NCBI RefSeq assembly: GCF_003355495.1
Contig: NZ_CP031337.1
Coordinates: 558,001-622,000, forward strand
DNA length: 64,000 bases
Direction: 5' to 3'
From: Crenobacter cavernae
Lineage (GTDB): Bacteria > Pseudomonadota > Gammaproteobacteria > Burkholderiales > Chromobacteriaceae
Positions 16,502 to 27,371 of this stretch are shown here, one piece after another. Numbering within the stretch: position 1 is the first letter of the stretch; each line of letters opens with the position of its first letter. Made by a program: the position numbers and the translations under genes. The notes under the pieces were generated by a model, which was not told the origin of the DNA, searched no databases, and saw nothing but the letters and a program-made list of their open reading frames with translations.

Positions 16502-17257
16502 TCAGTGGATGTCTTTCCAGTATTCCTTCTTCAGGAAGTAGGCGAACGGCAGCAGCAACAGGGTCAGGAACATCAGCACGATGTAACCGATCTGGTGGCG
16601 TTTCACCTGAGCCGGCTCGGCCATGTAGACCAGATAGTTCACCAGGTCGGCGACGCGACGATCGTAATCGATCGTATTGGCCTTGCCGTTTTCCAGCTTG
16701 GTCAGCGTTCCGGCCTTGATCAGCTCGAGGCTGCGCGTCTCGTGGCCCTTCGCGTCCTTGCCCTTCTTCAGCACCTGCTCACCCTGCCACTCCCACAGCA
16801 CGTGCGGCATGCCGACGTTGTCGAACACCAGGTTGTTCCAGCCGGTGTCGCGGCTCGGGTCGCGGTAGAAGCCCTTCATATAGGCGTACAGGTAGTCCGC
16901 ACCACGCGAACGGGCGATCACCGACAGATCGGGCGGCGCCGAGCCCATCCACACCTTGGCGTCCTTCTTGTCCATCGCCACGGCCATGGTGTCGCCGACC
17001 TTGTCCGATGCGAACAAGAGATTGCTCTTGATCTCGTCCTCGGACAGGCCGATGTCGGTCAGGCGGTTGTAGCGCATCGCGTTGGCCGAGTGGCACGACA
17101 GACAGTAGTTGACGAAGGTCTGCGCACCGCGCTGCAGCGACTCGGTATCCTGGATATTGATCGGCGCCTTTTCCAGAGCCGGGCCTTCGGAGGCGAAACC
17201 CGCCACCGGCAGCACGAGGGCGACGGCGGCGATCAGATGACGGAGTTGTTTTTTCAT
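16502..17257 (-). CDS. petC: Cytochrome c1 of the bc1 complex
   Basis: This 251-residue protein has a signal peptide (residues 1-22, cleavage after GFA), a haem-binding CLSCH at residues 52-56, a candidate axial Met150 in VGMPHVLWEWQG, and a C-terminal anchor (IGYIVLMFLTLLLLPFAYFL, residues 223-242). It passes electrons from the Rieske centre to soluble or membrane cytochrome c. The start at ATG 17257 has GAGGGG at good spacing; the preceding ATG 17266 overlaps that site. Third gene of petABC, 17 bp after petB. A TTGGCCGAG repeat lies inside (17083). Confidence 0.93.
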   Translation of the reverse strand: MKKQLRHLIAAVALVLPVAGFASEGPALEKAPINIQDTESLQRGAQTFVNYCLSCHSANAMRYNRLTDIGLSEDEIKSNLLFASDKVGDTMAVAMDKKDAKVWMGSAPPDLSVIARSRGADYLYAYMKGFYRDPSRDTGWNNLVFDNVGMPHVLWEWQGEQVLKKGKDAKGHETRSLELIKAGTLTKLENGKANTIDYDRRVADLVNYLVYMAEPAQVKRHQIGYIVLMFLTLLLLPFAYFLKKEYWKDIH

Positions 17258-17274
17258 GTGTGCCATCCCCTCAA

Positions 17275-18594
17275 TTACACGAACATCGCGAACAGCGCCG
17301 CACCGATGATCGTCACCGCGAACAGCACGACGAAGCGGATCTGGCGACGGACATTGCTTTCGGTCACGCGGTCCGGAACCGGAACGGCGCCGACGTCGTT
17401 CTTGGTGTAGAACGGCATGCCGAAGAAGAACGCGAAGTACACGACCGAGAGGATCTGCGACACCACGGTACGGGTATCGGTCGCCGGCAGCGCGCCGAGG
17501 ATGCCGAGGCCGATGAAGGCGATGATGAACAGCACCAGCATGAACTTGAACTTCGTGCCGCGGTAGCGGACCGACTTGACCGGCGACTTGTCCAGCCACG
17601 GCAAGAGGCCGATGATGACCACCGCCGCGCCCATGCCGATCACGCCCCATACCTGGGTGCCGAGGAAGGACGGAATCGCGCGCAGGATCGCGTAGAACGG
17701 CGTGAAGTACCATACCGGCGCGATATGCGGCGGGGTCTTCAGCGGGTCGGCCGGGTCGAAGTTCGGGTGCTCGAGGAAGTAGCCGCCCATCTCCGGCAGG
17801 AAGAACACGATCGCCGAGAACACGATCAGGAACACCGCCACACCGAGCACGTCCTTCACCGTGTAGTACGGGTGGAACGGGATGCCGTCGAGCGGCAGGC
17901 CGGTCTCGGGGTCCTTGTTCTTCTTGATCTCGACGCCGTCGGGGTTGTTCGAGCCGACTTCGTGCAGCGCGACCAGGTGCGCGACCACGAGCGCCAACAG
18001 GACCAGCGGCACGGCGATCACGTGCAGCGCGAAGAAGCGGTTCAGCGTGACGTCGGACACCACGTAGTCGCCGCGGATCCACACCGACAGGTCCGGGCCG
18101 ATCAGCGGGATCGAGCCGAACAGGTTCACGATCACCTGCGCGCCCCAGAACGACATCTGTCCCCACGGCAACAGGTAGCCCATGAACGCCTCGGCCATCA
18201 GCACCAGGAAGATCAGCGAGCCGAACACCCAGACCAGCTCGCGCGGCTGCTTGTACGAGCCGTAGATCAGGCCGCGGAACATATGGAGATAGACGACGAC
18301 GAAGAACATCGACGCGCCGGTCGAGTGCATGTAGCGGATGATCCAGCCGCCCGGCACGTCGCGCATGATGTACTCGACCGACAGGAAGGCGAGGTTCGCG
18401 TCGGGCTTGTAGTTCATCGTCAGGAAGATGCCGGTGACGATCTGGATCACCAGCACCAAGAGCGCGAGCGAACCGAAGAAGTACCAGAAGTTGAAGTTTT
18501 TCGGCGCGTAATAGTCGGTGACGTGCTCTTTGAGCACCGACGACAGCGGGAAGCGCTCGTCGACCCAGTTGAGAATGCGTTGTCCTGTGTTCAT
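17275..18594 (-). CDS. petB: Cytochrome b of the bc1 complex
   Basis: This 439-residue protein carries eight membrane helices and the four haem-ligating histidines, in YMHSTGASMFF with YLHMFRG (helix B) and FALHVIAVPL with VVAHLVALHE (helix D). The Qo-site PEW-like motif is present as PIWYF-type sequence (APVWYFTPFYAILRAIP). It oxidises ubiquinol and drives proton translocation. Length is usual for the proteobacterial b subunit. It lies 14 bp after petA. The plus-strand frame opposite is a shadow. Confidence 0.96.
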   Translation of the reverse strand: MNTGQRILNWVDERFPLSSVLKEHVTDYYAPKNFNFWYFFGSLALLVLVIQIVTGIFLTMNYKPDANLAFLSVEYIMRDVPGGWIIRYMHSTGASMFFVVVYLHMFRGLIYGSYKQPRELVWVFGSLIFLVLMAEAFMGYLLPWGQMSFWGAQVIVNLFGSIPLIGPDLSVWIRGDYVVSDVTLNRFFALHVIAVPLVLLALVVAHLVALHEVGSNNPDGVEIKKNKDPETGLPLDGIPFHPYYTVKDVLGVAVFLIVFSAIVFFLPEMGGYFLEHPNFDPADPLKTPPHIAPVWYFTPFYAILRAIPSFLGTQVWGVIGMGAAVVIIGLLPWLDKSPVKSVRYRGTKFKFMLVLFIIAFIGLGILGALPATDTRTVVSQILSVVYFAFFFGMPFYTKNDVGAVPVPDRVTESNVRRQIRFVVLFAVTIIGAALFAMFV

Positions 18595-18608
18595 CTTGTG
18601 TCCTCAGC

Positions 18609-19193
18609 TTATTTGTCGTCGCCGATCAGCAGGTTCGTATCGGACAGATACTTGTGCGGCGGGATTTCCAGGTTCTTCGGCGCCGGCACCCCCTTGAACA
18701 CGCGGGCAGCGAGGTCGAACTTGGAGCCGTGACACGGACAGTAGTAGCCGCCGAGCCACTCGGGGCCGAGGTCGGCCGGCGCGAGGTCGGGGCGGTAGGT
18801 CGGCGAACAGCCCAGATGGGTACAGATGCCGACGGCGACGAGAAGCTCCGGCTTGATCGAACGGGTCGGGTTCTGGCAGTACTCGGGCTGCTGCTCGACT
18901 TCAGACTTCGGGTCGAGCAGCTTGTCGTCGTTCTTGGCGAGGTTCTTCACCATTTCCGGCGTGCGCGACAGCAGCCACACCGGCTTGCCGCGCCACTCGA
19001 CGGTGATCTGCTGACCCGGCTCCAGCTTGCTGATGTCCACCCCCACCGGCGCTCCGGCGGCCTTGGCCCGTTCGGACGGGAAGAAACTCATCAAGAACGG
19101 CGTGGCGACCCCGGCCACGGCCACACCACCAACCGCGCTGGTTGCGACCGTCAGGAATCGACGGCGCCCCGTATCGACGTGTTGTTCACTCAT
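18609..19193 (-). CDS. petA: Rieske iron-sulfur subunit of the bc1 complex
   Basis: This 194-residue protein has a twin-arginine signal anchor (GRRRFLTVATSAVGG). The 2Fe-2S ligands are in CTHLGC (Cys124, His126, Cys129) and CPCHGS (Cys152, Cys154, His155). It moves one electron from quinol to cytochrome c1. It is the first gene of petABC. The 120 bp upstream must contain the operon promoter. It acts in the periplasm, anchored by its N-terminal helix. Confidence 0.96.
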   Translation of the reverse strand: MSEQHVDTGRRRFLTVATSAVGGVAVAGVATPFLMSFFPSERAKAAGAPVGVDISKLEPGQQITVEWRGKPVWLLSRTPEMVKNLAKNDDKLLDPKSEVEQQPEYCQNPTRSIKPELLVAVGICTHLGCSPTYRPDLAPADLGPEWLGGYYCPCHGSKFDLAARVFKGVPAPKNLEIPPHKYLSDTNLLIGDDK

Positions 19194-19316
19194 TTACAGT
19201 CATCCTCAAAACGTGGAAACCGAGCATTTTCAAAATCGCCCGATTTTACCCGATTCCCACTAGGCACTTGAAGCCGTTATGAAAAGAAATTGTCGCCGAG
19301 CCGCTTACAACGCGTT

Positions 19317-20063
19317 TCATACCGGATTCGGCAGATCGACGAATTCGACCGTGGCATCGCTGTTTTGCATCAGCCATTCGCCGAGCGCCTGGATGCCGTA
19401 ACGCTCGGTCGCGTGATGCCCGGCGGCGATGAAGGCCACCCCGCATTCCTCGGCCAAGTGGAGGTTCTGCTCGGACACCTCGCCGGTGATGAAGGCGTCG
19501 ACGCCCAACGCGACCGCGTCGGCGAAAAAGCCCTGCGCGCCGCCGGTACACCAGGCGACGCGTCGGATGGTCTTGTCTTGCGGCCCCAAGAGCAACGTTT
19601 CGCGTCCGAGCCTGGCCGACAAGTCGTCGGCGAAGTCGCGCGCGTTCCGCACCGTTTCGGCGCGGCCGTACCACAGCAGATTCTGGTCGCCGCCCTGCCC
19701 TTCGGCCGTCAGCCCCAGCACCTCGGCCAACCTCACATTGTTGCCCAGCACCGGGTGCGCATCGAGCGGCAGGTGGTAGGCGACCAGATTGATGTCGTTT
19801 TCGAGCAGCGTTTTCAGACGGCGTCGCTTGATGCCGGTGACGCGGGCGTCCTCGTTCTTCCAGAAGTAGCCATGGTGGACCAGCACCGCGTCGGCGCCGC
19901 GCGCGACGGCCTCGTCGAGCAGTGCCTGGCTCGCGGTGACGCCGGTGACGACCTTTTTCACTTCGCTCGCCCCCTCGACCTGCAGGCCGTTCGGCGCGTA
20001 ATCCTTGAAGCGCCACGGCTCGAGCGTGGCGTCCAACAGGGCAATCAGTTCGCTGCGTTGCAT
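19317..20063 (-). CDS. NIF3-family dinuclear-metal protein (YbgI-like)
   Basis: This 248-residue protein matches the NIF3/YbgI family: YAPNGLQVEG near residue 22, VHHGYFW near residue 62 (metal-binding His pair), YHLPLDAH near residue 95, ITGEVSEQ near 190, and GHHATERYGI near 215. Members form toroidal hexamers with two metals per subunit. A GTP cyclohydrolase I type 2-like or radiation-resistance role has been proposed, but the true function is unsettled. It precedes petABC on the same strand in many proteobacteria; here it lies upstream of petA by 120 bp and reads towards it. Two TTGGCCGAG repeats lie inside and one just upstream (20122). Confidence 0.88.
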   Translation of the reverse strand: MQRSELIALLDATLEPWRFKDYAPNGLQVEGASEVKKVVTGVTASQALLDEAVARGADAVLVHHGYFWKNEDARVTGIKRRRLKTLLENDINLVAYHLPLDAHPVLGNNVRLAEVLGLTAEGQGGDQNLLWYGRAETVRNARDFADDLSARLGRETLLLGPQDKTIRRVAWCTGGAQGFFADAVALGVDAFITGEVSEQNLHLAEECGVAFIAAGHHATERYGIQALGEWLMQNSDATVEFVDLPNPV

Positions 20064-20192
20064 GGCGTATCCCCTTTGTTAGATGGCGGCATTGTGCCAG
20101 CGTAGCCCAACGCGACCAAGGTTGGCCGAGCCTTCCTTCGCCTGCCACGCTCAGCCAGGCCAAGCTCGGGAGGGTGCCGGCAAAGCCCAAAG

Positions 20193-20222
20193 AAAAACCC
20201 CGCTCCGAGGAGCGGGGTTTTC
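20193..20222 (-). terminator. Terminator after groEL
   Basis: AACCCCGCTCC and GGAGCGGGGTT stem with A and T runs on both sides. Confidence 0.85.
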
Positions 20223-20248
20223 ATCGTCGGACGGGTCCTGACGGCTGA

Positions 20249-21886
<1,638 letters not shown>

Positions 21887-21934
21887 GTTCTTTACTCTCC
21901 AGGGATTAGATGAACGGAAGGGGGATCGGTGGAC

Positions 21935-22222
21935 TTATTCCACGATGCCCATCACGTCTTCCTCGCGCATCACGAGGACTTCCTCGCCTTCGACCTTCAC
22001 GGTCTGGCCGGAGTATTTGCCGAAGATCACCTTGTCGCCGACTTTCAGTTCGAGCGGGCGACGCTCACCGTTCTCGAGGATCTTGCCGTTGCCGACGGCG
22101 AGCACTTCGCCCATGTCCGGCTTTTCAGCGGCGGCGCCGGGCAGGACGATGCCCGAAGCGGTTTTTTCTTCGGCTTCGAGGCGCTTGATCACTACACGAT
22201 CGTGCAAAGGACGGATTGCCAT
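21935..22222 (-). CDS. groES: Co-chaperonin GroES
   Basis: This 95-residue protein starts MAIRPLHDRVVIKRLEAEEKTASGI. Its mobile loop is at about residues 17-32, and a C-terminal VMREEDVMGIVE completes the seven-stranded barrel. It caps GroEL. AGGAGAGATC precedes ATG 22222. First gene of groESL behind a CIRCE operator. Confidence 0.97.
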   Translation of the reverse strand: MAIRPLHDRVVIKRLEAEEKTASGIVLPGAAAEKPDMGEVLAVGNGKILENGERRPLELKVGDKVIFGKYSGQTVKVEGEEVLVMREEDVMGIVE

Positions 22223-22298
22223 TGATCTCTCCTATGAGCTTTAGCAAAGGGATTTTGCTGTGAAAATCCCGTAACAAATCAGCGTGTTGGGCCGGGCG

Positions 22299-22325
22299 TT
22301 AGCACTCGACCTTAGCGAGTGCTAA
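22299..22325. promoter_or_regulatory. CIRCE operator (HrcA site) upstream of groES
   Basis: TTAGCACTC (22299-22307), nine-base spacer, GAGTGCTAA (22317-22325): an exact match to the CIRCE inverted repeat. Heat-shock repressor HrcA is the expected ligand. Confidence 0.95.
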
Positions 22326-22429
22326 TAATAGGGGCGAGTCCGACGCTTTTCAAGAGCCTGCCCCGCGTCGCGCGGCGCCATCGCGTGCGCTAGACGTGGG
22401 GCGGCGCAACGGGATTTTCAAGAGGGAAT

Positions 22430-24157
<1,728 letters not shown>

Positions 24158-24359
24158 CAGCGCCTTCCCCGTGGTTTGGATGTGTTAATGATTATGCAGC
24201 CTGGCAGACCGGCCGGCCGTATTCCCCGAAGAGCTAAGCATAAAAACGAATAATAAAATACATCCAAATACTTTTTGGATATGAATAGAGCCGGATAGAC
24301 TGCATCAGATGCCCACCACGCTCTTCAAAGCCGCCCGCATCGCCGGTCCGGGAGTCCCC

Positions 24360-24965
24360 ATGAACGACCTGTTTGCCACCTTTCTCGCCACCGTACACCG
24401 CGAGTACTTCAGCGGCTTTCCGCTGTGGCAAACCCCGGACGGCCGCATCGCCGGCGAATACTTCAAGATCCGCCTCGGGAGCCGCTTCCGCCCGGTGGTC
24501 GACGCGCTCGGCCAACCTTTGGGCCGGGCGGCCGAACTGGTCGCGATCGGCCCGGACGGCCGGACGGTCGGCGAATCGGCGCTCGCCAGGCTGACGCGCG
24601 TCAGCGAGTCGCCGGTGGTGCTCGACCGCTTCATCCGCTGCCTGCACCTGTTGAACCACCTGCGCGAGCCCGGCAAGGAGGGCCGACTGTTCCTGCCGGT
24701 GTCGGCGGCACTGTTGGAGCGCATCAGCGCCCAGCACGGTCGCGTATTCCGCCAGATACTCGACAGCCTGTCGCAGCCGCCCGGCTCGGTCGCCTTCCTG
24801 TTGCCCGGCGCGCTGTCGCATTCGCCGGCGCTGCTCGCACGCCTCGAGGCGAACTACGCCGCGCAGGGCTTTTCCGCCTATCTGCCGCTCGGCCAGCTCA
24901 GCGGCGATGTGCTGCTGGTCAAGCCCTTGTCCACGCCCGCGGCAGAAACGCCGCCGCGCGCTTAA
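24360..24965 (+). CDS. Small degenerate EAL-domain-like protein
   Basis: This 201-residue protein has no signal or membrane segment. Residues about 60-180 read like an EAL phosphodiesterase domain that has lost its catalytic residues: a VLDRFIRCLHLLNHLR segment, then LFLPVSAALLERISAQHGRVFRQILD, then a VAFLLPG strand where E-x-x-E would be expected. The EAL triad itself and the metal-binding residues are absent. It may bind rather than cleave a nucleotide or serve as a protein-protein module; this is inference. GGGAGTCCCC precedes ATG 24360, which I prefer to ATG 24309. It stands alone between cvrA and dctA, with a TTGGCCGAG repeat at 24507. Confidence 0.5.
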   Translation: MNDLFATFLATVHREYFSGFPLWQTPDGRIAGEYFKIRLGSRFRPVVDALGQPLGRAAELVAIGPDGRTVGESALARLTRVSESPVVLDRFIRCLHLLNHLREPGKEGRLFLPVSAALLERISAQHGRVFRQILDSLSQPPGSVAFLLPGALSHSPALLARLEANYAAQGFSAYLPLGQLSGDVLLVKPLSTPAAETPPRA

Positions 24966-25021
24966 GCCTGCCCACTCGCCCTCGGCCAAGACTTCCCCCT
25001 GCTGCCACGTCGAGCCTCGAC

Positions 25022-25048
25022 AAAAAAAGGCCCGCCATGAAGGCGGGC
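25022..25048 (-). terminator. Terminator after dctA
   Basis: GCCCGCC and GGCGGGC stem with 5-nt loop. Read on the minus strand it ends in seven T. Confidence 0.85.
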
Positions 25049-25079
25049 ACAAGGGGTGTTGCTACGGCGGAGGAATCGA

Positions 25080-26393
25080 TCAGCGACGCTCTTCGGCCAG
25101 CTCGGCCACCGGCTCGAGCACGGTGTCGATCAGCGGCGTCGGGTTCGCCAGCTCGCGCTTCAGCGTGGCGGTATCGAGCGAGTCTTCCCACTTGGCGACC
25201 ACCACGGTCGCGACCGCGTTGCCGACCAGGTTGGTCAGCGCGCGCGCTTCGGACATGAAGCGGTCGATGCCGAGGATCAGCGCGAGGCCGGCGACCGGGA
25301 TGTCCGGCACGGTGGCGAGCGTCGCCGCCAGCGTGATGAAGCCCGAACCGGTGACGCCGGCGGCGCCCTTGCTGGTCAGCAGCAGCACGCCGATGATGGT
25401 CAGTTGCTGCGTCAGCGACAGGTCGATGCCGCAAGCCTGGGCGATGAAGATCGCCGCCATCGTCAGGTAGATCGACGTGCCGTCGAGGTTGAACGAGTAG
25501 CCGGTCGGCACCACGAGGCCCACCACCGACTTCTGGCAGCCGAGGCGTTCCATCTTCGTCATCAGGCGCGGCAGCGCCGATTCGGACGACGAGGTGCCGA
25601 GCACGATCAACAGCTCTTCCTTGATGTACTTGATCAGGCCCCACACGCTGAAGCCGGCGATCTTGGTGATGGTGCCCAGCACCAGGAACACGAACAGCAG
25701 GCAGGTCAGGTAGAACGACCCCATCAGCGCGGCGAGCGACGACAGGCTAGCGACGCCGTACTTGCCGATGGTGAACGCCATCGCGCCGAACGCGCCGACC
25801 GGGGCGAGCTTCATGATCATGCCGATCACCACGAACAGGCCTTGCGACACCTTCTCGAACAGGTTGACCAGCGGCTTGGCCGGCGTGCCGATCTTGGCCA
25901 GCGCGAAGCCGAACAGCACCGAGAACAGCAGCACCTGCAGGATCTCGCCCTCGGCGAACGCGCCGACGACGCTGTTAGGAATCACGTGCAGCACGAAGTC
26001 GACCACCGACTGCTCGCCGGCCTTGGCGGTGTACTTGGCGATGGAGCCGGCGTCCAGCGTCGCCGGGTCGACGTTCATGCCGGCGCCCGGTTTGAGCACG
26101 TTGACGACGACAAGGCCGATGATCAGCGCGAGCGTGGTCACCGCTTCGAAGTAGAGCAGCGCCTTGCCGCCGACGCGGCCGACCTTCTTCATGTCTTCCA
26201 TGCCGGCGATGCCGACCACGACGGTGCAGAAGATGATCGGCGCGATCATCATCTTCACCAGCTTGATGAAGCCGTCACCAAGCGGCTTGAGCGACGCGCC
26301 GGTGTCCGGCCAGAAGTGGCCGACGGCCACACCGAGGAGGATCGCGACGATGACCTGGAAGTACAGGCTGCGATAGAAAGGTTTTTTCTGCAT
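25080..26393 (-). CDS. dctA: C4-dicarboxylate transporter DctA
   Basis: This 437-residue dicarboxylate/amino acid:cation symporter starts MQKKPFYRSLYFQVIVAI. Family hallmarks are the serine-rich re-entrant loop GTSSSESALPRL near residue 270, PTGYSFNLDGTSIYLTMAAIFIAQ near 300, and TSKGAAGVTGSGFI near 350. The pattern and length fit DctA (succinate, fumarate, malate uptake with Na+ or H+) rather than glutamate GltP. No dctBD regulators are visible nearby. The 248 bp upstream contain no other gene. Confidence 0.93.
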   Translation of the reverse strand: MQKKPFYRSLYFQVIVAILLGVAVGHFWPDTGASLKPLGDGFIKLVKMMIAPIIFCTVVVGIAGMEDMKKVGRVGGKALLYFEAVTTLALIIGLVVVNVLKPGAGMNVDPATLDAGSIAKYTAKAGEQSVVDFVLHVIPNSVVGAFAEGEILQVLLFSVLFGFALAKIGTPAKPLVNLFEKVSQGLFVVIGMIMKLAPVGAFGAMAFTIGKYGVASLSSLAALMGSFYLTCLLFVFLVLGTITKIAGFSVWGLIKYIKEELLIVLGTSSSESALPRLMTKMERLGCQKSVVGLVVPTGYSFNLDGTSIYLTMAAIFIAQACGIDLSLTQQLTIIGVLLLTSKGAAGVTGSGFITLAATLATVPDIPVAGLALILGIDRFMSEARALTNLVGNAVATVVVAKWEDSLDTATLKRELANPTPLIDTVLEPVAELAEERR

Positions 26394-26641
26394 GGCTTTT
26401 TCCCGTCTCTGTAGTTTCGGAGCGGTACGTCGCCGCTCCTTTTGGCCGAAAGGTGATCGGATGATGGACGGTGTGGCAGGCGGGCGAAATCAGGAGTTTT
26501 CGCATTGCGGAAAACCCCAGTGCCGCGAGGAGAAATAGGCATGACGGGGAGCCGATGCCGGCTCCGGACGCGGCAGGACATCGGGGGAGGGGAAGCGAAA
26601 GACTGGCGTTTTTCAAGCGCGGGTTGGCCGAGGCCGGCCCG

Positions 26642-27370
26642 TCAGCGCGCGTCGTCAAGCCTGAACGGCATCGGCACGATCAGCCACGCCTCGACGTGCG
26701 TGTCGCCGCGCCTGGCCGGCACGAAGCGCCAGTGCGCGACCGCCTTCAGCGCCGCGTCGTCGAGCCGCTTGTAGCCGCTCGACCTGGCGAGCTGCACCTC
26801 GGCCGGGCGGCCGTCGACGGTGACGCGCACGCGGACCTCGACCCTGCCCTCCTCGCCCAGTTCGCGCGAGCGCTCCGGGTAGGCCGGCGGCGGATTGGTC
26901 AGGTAGTCGGCGCGGTAGCGCGCCGGCGTGGTCGGCGCGTCTTCGCCGGGCTCGCCCGTGCCGCCCGCCTGGCCGGTGGCCGCCTCGTGCTTCGCGGCCG
27001 ACGCGGTTGTGCCGCCTCCGCCCGTTACCGGCGATGACGCCGTCGATACCGATGAAGAAACCGACTCGGCCGGTCCCGACCGCGTCGCTTTCGGCGTTTC
27101 GGCGCGGCCGGTTTCCGGCTTCGCAGCGTCCGCTCTGCGGGGCGTCAAAGAGGCGGCAGGAGACGCCGCCCGGGCAGGCTCAGGCAAGGTTGGCCGCGCA
27201 TCGGCTGCGGCCTCCTTGCGGACACCAACCAGCTTCACCGTCAGCGGCTGCGGCTCGCCGACGGTATGCGGCCGCGGCGGCCACAGCGCCAGCGTCGCCG
27301 CGTGCGCGGCGAGCGAGACGGCGAGCGCTGCGACGAACACGTGCCCGTCGCCGGGGCCGCGGCTTCCCAT
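26642..27370 (-). CDS. TonB-family energy transducer
   Basis: This 242-residue protein has an N-terminal signal-anchor helix (VFVAALAVSLAAHAATLALW, residues 11-30) and a proline/alanine-rich periplasmic spacer of about 120 residues. Its C-terminal TonB_C domain (about 155-240) includes YPERSRELGEEGRVEVRVRV and RSSGYKRLDDAALKAVAHWRFVPA. It would couple the proton motive force to outer-membrane receptors. No exbB or exbD lies nearby, and the start codon is one base past the smc stop, so it is translationally coupled to smc. That neighbourhood is unusual for tonB. Confidence 0.85.
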   Translation of the reverse strand: MGSRGPGDGHVFVAALAVSLAAHAATLALWPPRPHTVGEPQPLTVKLVGVRKEAAADARPTLPEPARAASPAASLTPRRADAAKPETGRAETPKATRSGPAESVSSSVSTASSPVTGGGGTTASAAKHEAATGQAGGTGEPGEDAPTTPARYRADYLTNPPPAYPERSRELGEEGRVEVRVRVTVDGRPAEVQLARSSGYKRLDDAALKAVAHWRFVPARRGDTHVEAWLIVPMPFRLDDAR

Positions 27371-27371
27371 G

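Noticed and set aside
19812..19821. TTCAGACGGC, the complement of the Neisseria DUS core
   Set aside because: Only one copy seen in the window, inside a coding sequence. This is compatible with chance, so it does not indicate the Neisseria dialect.
26394..26641. Sigma-54 promoter upstream of dctA
   Set aside because: A GGCAC stretch is present on the minus strand, but the GC element is not at the required spacing.
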